Both the position numbers and the translations under genes were made by a program. Shown here one piece after another: positions 22,680-29,398 of a DNA stretch of 64,000 nt (the first letter of the stretch is position 1; each line of letters opens with the position of its first letter). The stretch is from a virus. Under the pieces are notes generated by a model. The model was not told where the DNA came from, did not search any database, and saw only the letters and a list, made by a program, of their open reading frames with translations. The DNA is taken from positions 1-64,000 of the IMG/VR virus record IMGVR_UViG_3300031963_005574. One strand, written 5' to 3'.

Positions 22680-23236
22680 AATTCTAGACCTCTTAGTTCT
22701 TCCTTATTTTTCCATTCAGAAATGTCGTAGACAAAATCCAAATCAAAAAAATTATCAAAATTACCCATCAAAATGTAATCGTCATTCTTTATTTTTTCAC
22801 CACCTTGTTGATGTTTAAACAAAGGAGAAGGTGTGTTGTCCATATGGTCAATAAAGTCTTGTTTCTTGAAGAATACCATTTTTGACTTTGAAAGATCATA
22901 GTTGACTCCAAGAAAGATCAATCTTTCCCAATCTTTTTTTATTGAAATGTGATTAAGCGCAAATTGATTGTGTACTGTTTCATGTGCTAAACTAATTTTA
23001 ACTTCGGTTTTATAACCATCAATTAAAAAATCCTGTCCTGAATTTTTTCTTTCTCTTACAGAACAGTTTAGTAATGTCATGTATTTACCTACTATTTTCT
23101 CTCCCAAGGCGCCTTTGTTTTTGTTGGATATCAATGGATACTTTTCAAAGAGTGTGCCTTCCCACAAGTTTTTAGACTTTTCTTCCATAAACTTGTTGAG
23201 TTTGCCATCTTTAAATAAGGTATCAAAAGGTATCAT
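22667..23236 (-). CDS. Putative type II restriction endonuclease (PD-(D/E)XK)
   Basis: 189 aa. GALGEKIVGKYM supplies a helix with E46, and GQDFLIDGYKTEVKIS carries D69/D73 and E78-x-K80, the PD-(D/E)XK core seen in many type II enzymes. The remainder is lysine/asparagine-rich and does not match a family I can name. It is directly upstream of, and overlaps, a DNA methyltransferase gene, and it overlaps gp44 as ATGA. Cleavage specificity cannot be read from sequence. Confidence 0.68.
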   Translation of the reverse strand: MIPFDTLFKDGKLNKFMEEKSKNLWEGTLFEKYPLISNKNKGALGEKIVGKYMTLLNCSVRERKNSGQDFLIDGYKTEVKISLAHETVHNQFALNHISIKKDWERLIFLGVNYDLSKSKMVFFKKQDFIDHMDNTPSPLFKHQQGGEKIKNDDYILMGNFDNFFDLDFVYDISEWKNKEELRGLEFWLK

Positions 23237-24162
23237 TTGAATTCCACGTTAGCCATGATTTCTGTCAGGCAAGCAACAAGATTGATTTCATGGTCAGCAA
23301 CAAATGCTTGCTTGTATTGGTAGTCAGCAAGAATTAAGACTGCTTGTGGTATACTCTGAGGCTTTGCAATGTCATACAAAGCATCATAGAGTTTGCGAAA
23401 GAATGTCGTGTTATCAATTTCCGACGTTGCTGCCCATTTACGGACGGACGTAAAGTCTTTTTCTTTCAAATGTTTGACAATCTGTGTTAGAGAAATATCA
23501 CCAATCTGAGAGAGGATGCCTACATCAATCTTGCCGAGTTTGGAATAGCGTTGAAGTTCATTGATAACACGACGAAAATCTGGAAAGTGTTTCTTGACTA
23601 CTTCGGCAATTACCTTTTCGTCAAATTCAACTTTCTCTGTATCAAGTATGTGTGTGATGCGTTTGAAAAACGCAGAAGCCATTTGCGCTTTTTCACCATT
23701 CTTCAAACCAAATTCAATGACCGCACAACGACTGTGTAGTGGATCAATGATTTTGTTTTTATAGTTGCAGGTGAAAATGAAAGAACAGTTTGCAGCAAAC
23801 TCTTCAATCGCATTACGCAGAATTGCTTGTGCGTTTGGTGTTAGATAATCTGCTTCATCTAGAATGACAACCTTACGGCCACCAGAAAGTGAAACCGATG
23901 ATGCATAGTTTTTGATTTTGACACGAATTGTATCGACGCCGTTCTCATCAGAACCATTGATTACCATGTAGTCGCAACCGATTTCGTTGCACATGGCTTT
24001 GGCGATTGTCGTCTTGCCCACACCCGCCCCACCAGCCAGAAGGAGATTTGGCATCTCTTTCTGGTTTACGTATTGTTGAAACACTGCTTTCAAACGTTCT
24101 GGTAGAATACATTCTTCCACTGTTCGTGGCCGATACTTTTCTGTCCATAGAAGATGTTCCAT
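23233..24162 (-). CDS. 44: Clamp loader ATPase gp44
   Basis: 309 aa AAA+ protein close to T4 gp44 in length. It begins with the RFC-type WTEKYRPRTVEECI; Walker A is GGAGVGKT (44-51), Walker B is VVILDEADYL (about 98-106) and the SRC motif occurs in DPLHSRCAVI. It opens and places the gp45 clamp with gp62. A sigma70-like promoter lies 33 bases upstream in the end of the preceding gene, and AAAGG precedes the ATG. Confidence 0.96.
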   Translation of the reverse strand: MEHLLWTEKYRPRTVEECILPERLKAVFQQYVNQKEMPNLLLAGGAGVGKTTIAKAMCNEIGCDYMVINGSDENGVDTIRVKIKNYASSVSLSGGRKVVILDEADYLTPNAQAILRNAIEEFAANCSFIFTCNYKNKIIDPLHSRCAVIEFGLKNGEKAQMASAFFKRITHILDTEKVEFDEKVIAEVVKKHFPDFRRVINELQRYSKLGKIDVGILSQIGDISLTQIVKHLKEKDFTSVRKWAATSEIDNTTFFRKLYDALYDIAKPQSIPQAVLILADYQYKQAFVADHEINLVACLTEIMANVEFK

Positions 24163-24194
24163 GGTAACCTTTCACAAAAATCATAATGTAATAT

Positions 24195-24223
24195 ATTATA
24201 TCAGTCAGCGTTCAATTTTGCAA
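24195..24223 (-). promoter_or_regulatory. Sigma70-like promoter before gp44
   Basis: On the minus strand TTGCAA (24218-24223), a 17-bp spacer and a perfect TATAAT (24195-24200). The -35 box matches TTGACA at four of six positions. It lies at the end of the 71-aa gene, 33 bases before the gp44 ATG, and would allow clamp-loader and regA expression separate from gp45. Confidence 0.55.
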
Positions 24224-24416
24224 GCACTTCAAGATATGGTTCTTTAACTTGCCAATCAATATTATTGACACCGTAAATAACAGTTCTTGGTTGTAGTTGT
24301 GCATTTGAATCTGGCTGAATTAGTTCAAAGACTGATGCAACAATGTCTTTATTGATAGCGATTGAATCACCATCGTGGTTTAGTGATGCATTTGTAAAAA
24401 TAACAAACTTACCCAT
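24201..24416 (-). CDS. Hypothetical protein (71 aa) between gp45 and gp44
   Basis: ATG with AAAGG upstream. The sequence KFVIFTNASLN, VIYGVNNIDWQVKEPYLEVL has the look of a small conserved alpha/beta protein seen next to the clamp gene in aquatic T4-like phages, but I cannot name a function. It is acidic. It begins two bases downstream of the gp45 stop. Confidence 0.65.
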   Translation of the reverse strand: MGKFVIFTNASLNHDGDSIAINKDIVASVFELIQPDSNAQLQPRTVIYGVNNIDWQVKEPYLEVLAKLNAD

Positions 24417-24418
24417 GA

Positions 24419-25099
24419 TTAACCTTTCTCATATTTTGAGCCTGCTTCAGTTGCAATCCAATACTGAATGCTCATTGATTTGTGTTTGAAGTGTGCAATA
24501 CCCTTTGAAGAGATAGTTACTGAATAAGCACCAGCAAGCATCTTCAAATTCTCTGTTTTGAACAGCATCTTGTACTTGTCACCATTGCTCTTTGACACTT
24601 CAAGAGATTCTGTGTGTGCTGCATCATTCTGCAAATCAAATGCAGTTACAGAAACTTTACTACCATCAGATTCAATAGCAATATGTGGTGAAGAAAGGAC
24701 ATTGGCAGCACGAAGAATCCAATCAAAGTCTTCTGCACTCAAATCAAATTTGATTTCTGGATTGTTGAGTTCCAGATTCTTATCTGGTGCAGCAACGATC
24801 ATGCTTGATGCACAGAAGCGATATTTGATTTTGCTGCGACCTTGTAGACCAGAGATGAGAACATTTGCCTCATCAAAGTCAATCACAGGTTCTTCTTTGT
24901 GTAGTGAAAGAACGGACAAAAAGTTGTTCAGATCATATACACCAAACTCTTTTGGAATTTCTTCAGAGACAACAGCCTCAGCAAGAATATTCTTATGAGT
25001 AGAAATGGTACGAATTGTTTTGCCTGGTTTGAAAAGAATGCCTTGATTAATACTGGCAAAGTTTTTCAATACAGACAGAGTTTCATTTGAAAGTTTCAT
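24419..25099 (-). CDS. 45: Sliding clamp gp45
   Basis: 226 aa, matching the 228 of T4 gp45. It starts MKLSNETLSVLKNFASINQGILF, typical of the family, and shows the repeated beta-alpha-beta clamp folds, with SVTAFDLQNDA in the middle. It forms a ring that tethers gp43 and, bound to gp55 (and gp33 if present), activates late promoters. A GAGGAAAT Shine-Dalgarno precedes the ATG. Confidence 0.95.
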   Translation of the reverse strand: MKLSNETLSVLKNFASINQGILFKPGKTIRTISTHKNILAEAVVSEEIPKEFGVYDLNNFLSVLSLHKEEPVIDFDEANVLISGLQGRSKIKYRFCASSMIVAAPDKNLELNNPEIKFDLSAEDFDWILRAANVLSSPHIAIESDGSKVSVTAFDLQNDAAHTESLEVSKSNGDKYKMLFKTENLKMLAGAYSVTISSKGIAHFKHKSMSIQYWIATEAGSKYEKG

Positions 25100-25102
25100 G
25101 AT

Positions 25103-25372
25103 TTATTTCCTCGTCAAGTCATGATTATGTAAGGCCATTATAGCATAGTGTACAACTTTTAACAAGTCATCTCGATTATAGCCGTTCTTTTTGCCGTAAC
25201 GCTGTGCATACTTCATGATGTTTCCAATAAAGAATCCTTCACCGTGCCCACAGTCTATAATGAATTCTGAAGTTTGGAATTTGTTTAGTGAGTAGTGTTG
25301 ACCGTATGTCTTGTCGATGTATTTTTTTAACTCTTCAAGAATACGGTCTTCACTGTATTTGTAGTCGATCAA
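25103..25372 (-). CDS. DUF3310-like protein
   Basis: 89 aa. GNIMKYAQRYGKKNGYNRDDLLKVVHYAIMAL is a classic DUF3310 block, found in many phages and linked to nucleotide metabolism by context only. No ATG exists before residue 53, so the start is the TTG at 25372, which overlaps the stop of the upstream glycosyltransferase gene. The preceding in-frame stop is two codons upstream, so the choice is firm. Confidence 0.75.
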   Translation of the reverse strand: MIDYKYSEDRILEELKKYIDKTYGQHYSLNKFQTSEFIIDCGHGEGFFIGNIMKYAQRYGKKNGYNRDDLLKVVHYAIMALHNHDLTRK

Positions 25373-26184
25373 AGTCTACCGGTATACTGAGCAACAGCGG
25401 GCATGTTGCCAGTAAATGCGTATGTACCGATATGCTGAGTTCTCATCCAAGGACACAACCAAATGTTTCCACCCATCTTGCGCCACATTTGACAGAACAT
25501 ATAATCTTCTGACAGATAACGCTCAGAGCCACCACCAACACATGAATCAGTTGTGTCAATCACGGTATCAAAGTATGCATGAATGTAACGTGAGCCATCG
25601 AAATGTGCTTGACCAATATGATCGGGCTTATAACGAATGAAAGGATATTCTTCTTTCATCTTATCAAACACCTGACGCTTGATCATCATATGACCTGTAC
25701 CAATTTCCATTACTTCTAATGGCTCGGATACTTGGAATTGTTGTGTGCCTTTTACTACGTTGAATACGTATTCACCAACAAGATTCTCAAGTTCTTTTGG
25801 ATTCAGGTCTGGATGTTTGCGGGCTGTTTCCGCAATGTTGCCCCAGTTGATTGACTTCTTGGGATAAGGACCACCAATAACATCTTTATCTAATGCCATC
25901 AGTGCTACGATATCATTCGGATCAAAGTGAATGTCCGAATCAATGAACATCATGTGTGTAAAATCTGTGCGTAGAAACTCATCTACCAAATAGTTTCTTG
26001 CTCTTGTGATGAGTGATTCGTTGAAGAGAAAAGAAAACTTTGTTTCAATGCCATAACGAATCATGATAGTTTGTAAGTCAAGGCAAGACTTCATATACAA
26101 ACCGTGATTCATACCACCATACATTGGTGTAGCCACGAACAGTTTATTCTTTCTCAGTTCTTCAAGGTTAACTTGTAATTGCAT
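25369..26184 (-). CDS. GT-A glycosyltransferase
   Basis: 271 aa. The N-terminal LFVATPMYGGMN and the metal-binding D82-S-D84 (MMFIDSDIHFDPND) are typical of GT-A-fold glycosyltransferases, and SEDYMFCQMWRKMGG resembles the acid-base/acceptor region (ED motif). No membrane segment is seen. It is transcribed from after a terminator and precedes DUF3310 and gp45, so it belongs to the early/replication group. A role in DNA-base glucosylation or in host-surface modification are both possible; no hydroxymethylase is seen in this window. Confidence 0.8.
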   Translation of the reverse strand: MQLQVNLEELRKNKLFVATPMYGGMNHGLYMKSCLDLQTIMIRYGIETKFSFLFNESLITRARNYLVDEFLRTDFTHMMFIDSDIHFDPNDIVALMALDKDVIGGPYPKKSINWGNIAETARKHPDLNPKELENLVGEYVFNVVKGTQQFQVSEPLEVMEIGTGHMMIKRQVFDKMKEEYPFIRYKPDHIGQAHFDGSRYIHAYFDTVIDTTDSCVGGGSERYLSEDYMFCQMWRKMGGNIWLCPWMRTQHIGTYAFTGNMPAVAQYTGRL

Positions 26185-26195
26185 AATTTATCCAT

Positions 26196-26235
26196 AAAAA
26201 AAGAGTGAGAACACATAATATATATGCTCTCACTC
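26196..26235 (-). terminator. Rho-independent terminator after the HTH gene
   Basis: On the minus strand GAGTGAGA pairs with TCTCACTC over a 17-base loop whose AT-rich sides pair further, followed by seven U residues (26196-26202). It lies between the HTH gene stop and the glycosyltransferase start. A weak TAGAAA-17 bp-TATATA promoter-like pair overlaps the ascending arm. Confidence 0.8.
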
Positions 26236-26254
26236 CACCAGTTTCTAGCCTAAT

Positions 26255-26518
26255 TTAGGCAAACGCTTCTGCTCCAAGAACAGCATGTGCCATAGCAACC
26301 ATTTCTTTGGTTGGTTTGCCGAGTTTGTAGTAAGTGATACGACGACCATCAGCAAGAGTTTTCTTGTTGGTATAGATGCAGTAGCCTTCAGCACGAAGTT
26401 CTTCAATGCGGGCACCAACGTTTACGATACCGAAACGGGCACGTGCTTGTGCAGAAGTCAAGGTATTGTAAGGACCGTCCTTAGAAAGGAACTTTAGAAT
26501 TTTCTCTTTAGCAGACAT
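26255..26518 (-). CDS. Small helix-turn-helix DNA-binding protein
   Basis: 87 aa. KEKILKFLSKDGPYNTLTSAQARARFGI followed by VGARIEELRAEGYCIYTNKK is a winged-helix pattern: helix, helix-turn-recognition helix, then a beta wing (DGRRITYYKLG). It is the sole gene between two terminators and is driven by a TTGACA/TATACT promoter, so it is an early monocistronic message. It may regulate phage or host transcription. A GGAGT Shine-Dalgarno precedes the ATG. Confidence 0.78.
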   Translation of the reverse strand: MSAKEKILKFLSKDGPYNTLTSAQARARFGIVNVGARIEELRAEGYCIYTNKKTLADGRRITYYKLGKPTKEMVAMAHAVLGAEAFA

Positions 26519-26539
26519 TCAATTTACTCCATAAAAATT

Positions 26540-26571
26540 AGTCGCACGAAAAATGAATAGTAGAGGCGACT
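26540..26571 (-). other. Leader hairpin before the HTH gene
   Basis: AGTCGC and GCGACT (minus strand) enclose a 20-base loop and are followed by AATTTTTA, within the roughly 70-base leader between the promoter at 26590 and the ATG at 26518. It resembles a weak attenuator or protein-binding leader structure. The loop is AU-rich. Confidence 0.4.
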
Positions 26572-26589
26572 TTTCTCTACATAGTTAAT

Positions 26590-26618
26590 AGTATATACAA
26601 AAAAAGAGAGTGTGTCAA
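26590..26618 (-). promoter_or_regulatory. Sigma70-type early promoter embedded in a terminator
   Basis: TTGACA (26613-26618), exactly 17 bp, then TATACT (26590-26595). The -35 box forms the apex of the terminator hairpin of the upstream nuclease gene, and the U-tract DNA forms the spacer. It drives the HTH gene. Confidence 0.8.
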
Positions 26619-26626
26619 CACTCTCT
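26599..26626 (-). terminator. Terminator after the DUF262-HNH gene
   Basis: A perfect 9-bp stem AGAGAGTGT/ACACTCTCT with a TGAC loop, followed by seven U residues. It lies 18 bases after the nuclease stop codon. It overlaps the next promoter. Confidence 0.88.
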
Positions 26627-26643
26627 TAGGCAATAGTGAAAAA

Positions 26644-28020
26644 TTAAGCAAATGTTACCGCTTGATCAGACCAACGATTACCTTTTTTATTGTTGTATTC
26701 AGCGCAAACAAGTTGACCGTTTTCAATAGTAGTTTCACCACCTAGATCGTGTGGTAGAATGTGATCGGCTTGCCACTTTTTGTGATTGTTGATCTCATGT
26801 TCTGGAATTTCTTTACCAGTTTTAGGGCAAACACCACCTTGTTTTGACCATAATTCATACTTCTGTGCTTGTGTATAAAAACGTTCTTTATCACGTGCAG
26901 TCACAAGTTTACCAAGGCAATCAACTTTATTGAACTCACGCAACAAAGTATCTTTACGTGCAGTCAATTCTGGTGCAGACATGGTATCATTACATGAACT
27001 ATAAGTACGTGATTCACCACCTGAAGTTGTCATGATTGGTTTATCATTTGCAATCAAACGATTCTCTGTAGCCATAAACCACTTGAAAAAATCACCTTCA
27101 TTCAAAATTTTCATGTTGTTGTCTTGAATATGTGTAGTCAACATATAAAGATTGAATAATGTTGATGAGTTTTTAAAACCATCATCAGCATATTTTTTCA
27201 CAAGGCGCAGAACTTCTTCAATGCGTTTCTCTGCACGATTTGTACCACGTGATACCGCAGAGTCATCTTCATAGGCTTTTTTCTTTTCACCCAATTGAAT
27301 TGTTTTTTGGGTGCCAAACGTTGAGTAAATTGCCATTGAAACAATAAAGTCATCAATAGAACGGCGAACAAATTGTTTCTCTGTTGGAAAAACTTTTTTC
27401 AAAACTGGATAGTGTTCTTTAACACGATCACGAACCCAACCCGAAAAAGGAACTAGAATAGCATTTAGTTTTTCTTGTGAGTTAAGAGATACACCGTCAT
27501 TGATATTCAAAAACAATTGTGTCATATCATAACGTGTAGCATTCGTATATGCAACATAAGCCACTTGCACATACTCATCAACATATTTGCGGAAAATTTT
27601 CTTGAATGTATTATAATTGTCGCAGGTTTTATCAACGTGTACCGTTGTACCATTAGGCAGTGTATAATCTCCATGTGCAATGGAAATTTTGCCTTCTAAA
27701 AATTCATTGATAGTAATGGTGCGGTTGTTACCGTCAATTGAAATCCATTCATATCCTTGGTCTTGCCAATATTTGAAGTATTTCCAGTCATCTGAACCCT
27801 CGATAACATTTTCAAGGCACTTCTCGACATTACAAAGAACAATTTTTGATGGTGCCATGCCTGTAACAAGTGATGTTACAAATGCGGTTTTTGTATCATC
27901 AGACCATCGTGCAGATGATTGAAAGGAAAGGTCTAGACCTGTTTTTTTACGCAAGTCAAAAAGTTGCGGATCAATAAGTTTGAAGGATGCATTATAGCAA
28001 TGCAGTGTATTGTATTTCAT
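26644..28020 (-). CDS. DUF262/HNH nuclease (GmrSD-related type)
   Basis: 458 aa, two domains. The N-terminal part has ARWSDDTKTAFVTSLVTG and SIDGNNRTITINEFLEG (about 94-110), a variant of the DGQQR nucleotide-binding loop of DUF262/ParB-like domains. The C-terminus has WQADHILPHDLGG and ENGQLVCAEYNNKKGNR, an HNH nuclease core. DUF262-HNH proteins include the GmrSD type IV restriction enzymes that cut glucosylated DNA, so a phage copy could attack competing phages or host DNA. It is transcribed alone between a promoter with a leader hairpin and a terminator. AGGAGA precedes the ATG. Confidence 0.8.
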   Translation of the reverse strand: MKYNTLHCYNASFKLIDPQLFDLRKKTGLDLSFQSSARWSDDTKTAFVTSLVTGMAPSKIVLCNVEKCLENVIEGSDDWKYFKYWQDQGYEWISIDGNNRTITINEFLEGKISIAHGDYTLPNGTTVHVDKTCDNYNTFKKIFRKYVDEYVQVAYVAYTNATRYDMTQLFLNINDGVSLNSQEKLNAILVPFSGWVRDRVKEHYPVLKKVFPTEKQFVRRSIDDFIVSMAIYSTFGTQKTIQLGEKKKAYEDDSAVSRGTNRAEKRIEEVLRLVKKYADDGFKNSSTLFNLYMLTTHIQDNNMKILNEGDFFKWFMATENRLIANDKPIMTTSGGESRTYSSCNDTMSAPELTARKDTLLREFNKVDCLGKLVTARDKERFYTQAQKYELWSKQGGVCPKTGKEIPEHEINNHKKWQADHILPHDLGGETTIENGQLVCAEYNNKKGNRWSDQAVTFA

Positions 28021-28060
28021 AATTTCTCCTAGTTTAGTTTCTGACCAGTAGTCAGAGTTT

Positions 28061-28102
28061 AAAAAAGTGTCACTTACTTAAACATTGTTTGTTCAGTGAC
28101 AC
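28061..28102 (-). terminator. Leader attenuator-like hairpin before the DUF262-HNH gene
   Basis: GTGTCACT and AGTGACAC (minus strand) form a perfect 8-bp stem over a 20-base loop that contains a smaller AAACA/TGTTT pairing, followed by six U residues (28061-28066). It begins at or next to the expected start site of the promoter at 28110-28138, so transcription may stop early unless the hairpin is prevented from forming. A second small hairpin (TCTGAC/GTCAGA) follows before the ribosome site. Confidence 0.6.
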
Positions 28103-28109
28103 AAATATA

Positions 28110-28138
28110 ATCCTAACAGAGGACTAAGCCTCTGTCAA
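28110..28138 (-). promoter_or_regulatory. Sigma70-type promoter with inverted repeat in spacer
   Basis: Perfect TTGACA (28133-28138), 17 bp, then TAGGAT (28110-28115). A 7-bp inverted repeat ACAGAGG/CCTCTGT (28116-28135) fills the spacer and enters the -35 box, just after the cobS-like stop codon. It is a candidate operator or weak terminator. It drives the nuclease gene. Confidence 0.65.
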
Positions 28139-28141
28139 GAA

Positions 28142-29323
28142 TTAAAACGGCTGTTCTTCAGAAGTTGTTACCGGTTCAATCTGTTCAGTTGATACCAATT
28201 CACTAGGATCAATACCAGCATCAATCTTAGTATACAGATCAAGGAAGGTAATCTTAGTATCGGCATCAAAACGATTCAAGCAATACTCAATCGCTTTTTT
28301 CTTATCACCGTAAATACCGAATGTTTTCACAATGTGTACCAAACGGCGGGTTGAAATAACCTCATCACAACCACCATCAGCAAAGGTATTACGAATCGTA
28401 TTAGCCCAAGTAACTAGATTTTTGGCAAATACATCATCAGAACGACCGACTGAATCAAGTTCTTTGTTGATAATTTTTTCTTCAATACGTGCAGGTGGAA
28501 ACTCTTGCTCCATTGTATTTGGGAAACGCTCAAGAAACGCCTCATTCAATACATTGGTAAACATATAGCGACCATCTTCAGAGCCTTTACCTTTTGTGTT
28601 AGCGGTAGCAAACACGGTAAAACCTGGCGCAGGTGTAACCAGTTCATTCTTTTTCTTTAGCAAGAATGGCTTACCCTCAAGTACCCGTTGTAAGCAGGAA
28701 AGATTCTGAGCGCCGTAGTCAATCTCATCAATACAGAGTACAGCACCTTGGCGGGCTGCCACAGTCACAGGACCGTCACGCCATTCCATTTGACCGTTGA
28801 TCAGAACATAGTTACCAAGCAAATCACTCTCATCAGAATCAGGTGTCATTGATACGCAAACGAATTTGCGTTTTGCTTTGGCGCAAGCCTGTTCAATACT
28901 CATGGTCTTACCGTTACCAGATTGACCAGTGATGAACACAGGGAAGAATTGTTTTGATTTCACAATTGACAACACATCATCAAAGTTGCCAAAAGGAACA
29001 TAGTTGTCATATTGAAAAGGAACCAGATTCTCAAGTTCAAGATCAGTTGTCACATTTGCAATACGATTACCTTGCACAGGTTCGGGTTTTGCCATAGGTA
29101 TTACCTGTGCAGCCAGACTGATGGCTGGTGTAGCACCAGAGGCGCCAGGAACACGATATACACCACGTTTGACCTTATTACTCTCATCGTTAGTGAACCA
29201 GTAGGGAATCGCCAGACCAGCATCGGAGGCAATGTCTTTCACTTCTGACAACGATACCTCAGCCTTACCAGTTGCATTAAGAGCATCAATAAAAGCCTGA
29301 CGTTTATTAGCACGACTTGTCAT
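28142..29323 (-). CDS. cobS: CobS/MoxR-like AAA+ ATPase
   Basis: 393 aa. Walker A GQSGNGKT (133-140), Walker B VLCIDEID (195-202) and FTVFATANTKGKGSEDGRY with ALERF-type sensor (LNEAFLERFP) place it in the CobS/MoxR group. The N-terminal 100 residues carry a small lysine/serine-rich region that may bind partners. Together with the VWA protein encoded next to it, it forms the ATPase/VWA pair of the Mg/Co-chelatase type. CobS-like genes are well known in aquatic T4-like phages, but no CobN-like chelatase subunit is seen here, so a remodelling role is as likely as cobalamin synthesis. It has its own consensus promoter. Confidence 0.9.
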   Translation of the reverse strand: MTSRANKRQAFIDALNATGKAEVSLSEVKDIASDAGLAIPYWFTNDESNKVKRGVYRVPGASGATPAISLAAQVIPMAKPEPVQGNRIANVTTDLELENLVPFQYDNYVPFGNFDDVLSIVKSKQFFPVFITGQSGNGKTMSIEQACAKAKRKFVCVSMTPDSDESDLLGNYVLINGQMEWRDGPVTVAARQGAVLCIDEIDYGAQNLSCLQRVLEGKPFLLKKKNELVTPAPGFTVFATANTKGKGSEDGRYMFTNVLNEAFLERFPNTMEQEFPPARIEEKIINKELDSVGRSDDVFAKNLVTWANTIRNTFADGGCDEVISTRRLVHIVKTFGIYGDKKKAIEYCLNRFDADTKITFLDLYTKIDAGIDPSELVSTEQIEPVTTSEEQPF

Positions 29324-29355
29324 AATATAAATTCTCCATCACTTTAGGAACTACC

Positions 29356-29384
29356 ATTATATAAGGATACCACCACTTTGTCAA
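29356..29384 (-). promoter_or_regulatory. Consensus sigma70 promoter with operator-like repeat, cobS-like gene
   Basis: TTGACA (29379-29384), 17 bp, TATAAT (29356-29361), both perfect. An 8-bp inverted repeat ATACCACC/GGTGGTAT (29367-29374 and 29387-29394) brackets the -35 box and sits directly after the cobT-like stop codon; no U-tract follows, so it looks like an operator more than a terminator. Confidence 0.85.
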
Positions 29385-29398
29385 GCGGTGGTATGTTA

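Noticed and set aside
26196-26235. TAGAAA-17-TATATA as a real promoter for the glycosyltransferase gene
   Set aside because: Both boxes match only four of six and overlap a strong terminator stem; kept as a note in that feature only.
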